NCBI GenBank assembly: GCA_937931765.1
Contig: CALHAO010000122.1
Coordinates: 1-6,452 of the forward strand
Source: an uncultured Thiotrichaceae bacterium
Lineage (GTDB): Bacteria; Pseudomonadota; Gammaproteobacteria; Thiotrichales; Thiotrichaceae
DNA: 6,452 nt
Reading direction: 5' to 3'
The notes beneath the pieces are model-generated. The model saw nothing but the letters and a program-made list of their open reading frames with translations, ran no database searches and was not told where the DNA came from. Positions 6,040-6,452 of this stretch are shown piece after piece; within the stretch, counting starts at the first letter, position 1, and the number at the start of each line of letters is the position of its first letter. The translations under genes and the position numbers were made by a program.

Positions 6040-6452
6040 TTACGCCACCTGAAAATTATCGATCCACATCGATACCCGCTTCAACGTAGATTGTAGCTGC
6101 TCACTCTTAACCGGCTTAGTCAGATAAGTCGAAGCACCAGCAATCACACCCTGCACCTCATCCAATGGCGAGGTCTTGGCACTCAGCATAATAATCGGCG
6201 TCTTCTTTAGTTCAGCTCGCATACGCATTTGCCGACAGGTTTCATAACCATCAATGCCCGGCATAATAATGTCCAGAAAAATCAGGTCGTAACGGTTGTT
6301 AGCTACCTTTTCCATCGCCTGTTCACCATCTTCAGCGAAATCAGCACCAATACCCGCATCACGCAACTCAAGTTCTAACTGCTTACGGATAGCTGCACTG
6401 TCATCAACAACCAACGCCCGATACTGATCATCATCTGCCTCATGTGAATCTG
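6040..6452 (-). CDS. Protein ending in a response-regulator receiver domain (N-terminus outside window)
   Basis: The frame stays open from the stop at 6042-6040 to the window edge, giving 136 residues of C-terminal sequence. Counting from the leucine (TTG codon, 6414-6412) that begins LVVDDS, the receiver pocket is complete: D4-D5, phosphoacceptor D48 in LIFLDIIMPG (codon 6273-6271), S77 in MLSAK and K100 in YLTKPV. That TTG is unlikely to be the start because it falls inside the first beta strand and coding continues upstream with an acidic stretch (DSHEADDDQYRA). The domain ends about 20 residues after the conserved lysine, so no output domain follows it; any output or partner domain must be N-terminal. 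Partner kinase and pathway cannot be told from the window. It converges on sdhE with 35 bp between them. Confidence 0.88.
   Translation of the reverse strand, partial: DSHEADDDQYRALVVDDSAAIRKQLELELRDAGIGADFAEDGEQAMEKVANNRYDLIFLDIIMPGIDGYETCRQMRMRAELKKTPIIMLSAKTSPLDEVQGVIAGASTYLTKPVKSEQLQSTLKRVSMWIDNFQVA

Noticed and set aside
6040..6414. Response regulator of 124 residues starting at TTG 6414
   Set aside because: The TTG codes for a leucine in the first beta strand of the receiver domain, and coding sequence continues upstream to the window edge.

Overview
The window reads as an ordinary chromosomal segment of a gammaproteobacterium outside the enteric group. This taxonomic guess rests on the gamma-type SdhE sequence, the ZapE family proteins and moderate GC content. 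The SdhA and SdhB sequences look more like the alphaproteobacterial/mitochondrial type than the E. coli type, so it is an inference rather than a firm placement. There are no tRNA or rRNA genes, CRISPR arrays, insertion sequences or phage genes.

Left part, minus strand (1-2212): two consecutive AFG1/ZapE-family P-loop ATPase genes in tandem. The downstream copy (1-1026, C-terminus cut by the window edge) carries the canonical ZapE signatures. The upstream copy (1106-2212) is a clearly diverged paralogue that keeps the Walker A, Walker B and sensor residues but has lost several otherwise typical family motifs. A 14-bp sequence (a perfect 12-bp palindrome at one of its two sites) occurs upstream of both copies in the same orientation. 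At the first copy it overlaps a plausible sigma70 -10 box.

Middle part, plus strand (2397-6004): after a 184-bp divergent intergenic region comes a compact operon, sdhC-sdhD-sdhA-sdhB-sdhE. It encodes the four subunits of succinate dehydrogenase (respiratory complex II): two membrane anchors with heme b and quinone-site residues, the flavoprotein, and the iron-sulfur protein with all 11 cluster cysteines. The small factor SdhE, which promotes covalent attachment of FAD to SdhA, follows. Gaps are 4-21 bp, and the sdhA and sdhB Shine-Dalgarno sequences overlap the preceding stop codons, so translation is probably coupled. The 3' end of sdhE contains two GC-rich hairpins.

Right edge, minus strand (6040-6452): the C-terminal part of a protein ending in a response-regulator receiver domain with a complete phosphorylation pocket. 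Its N-terminus is outside the window and it converges on sdhE with 35 bp between them.

I did not find a convincing new biological system. The points most worth a second look are the diverged ZapE paralogue beside the sdh operon, the shared upstream palindrome, and the hairpins at the end of the operon.
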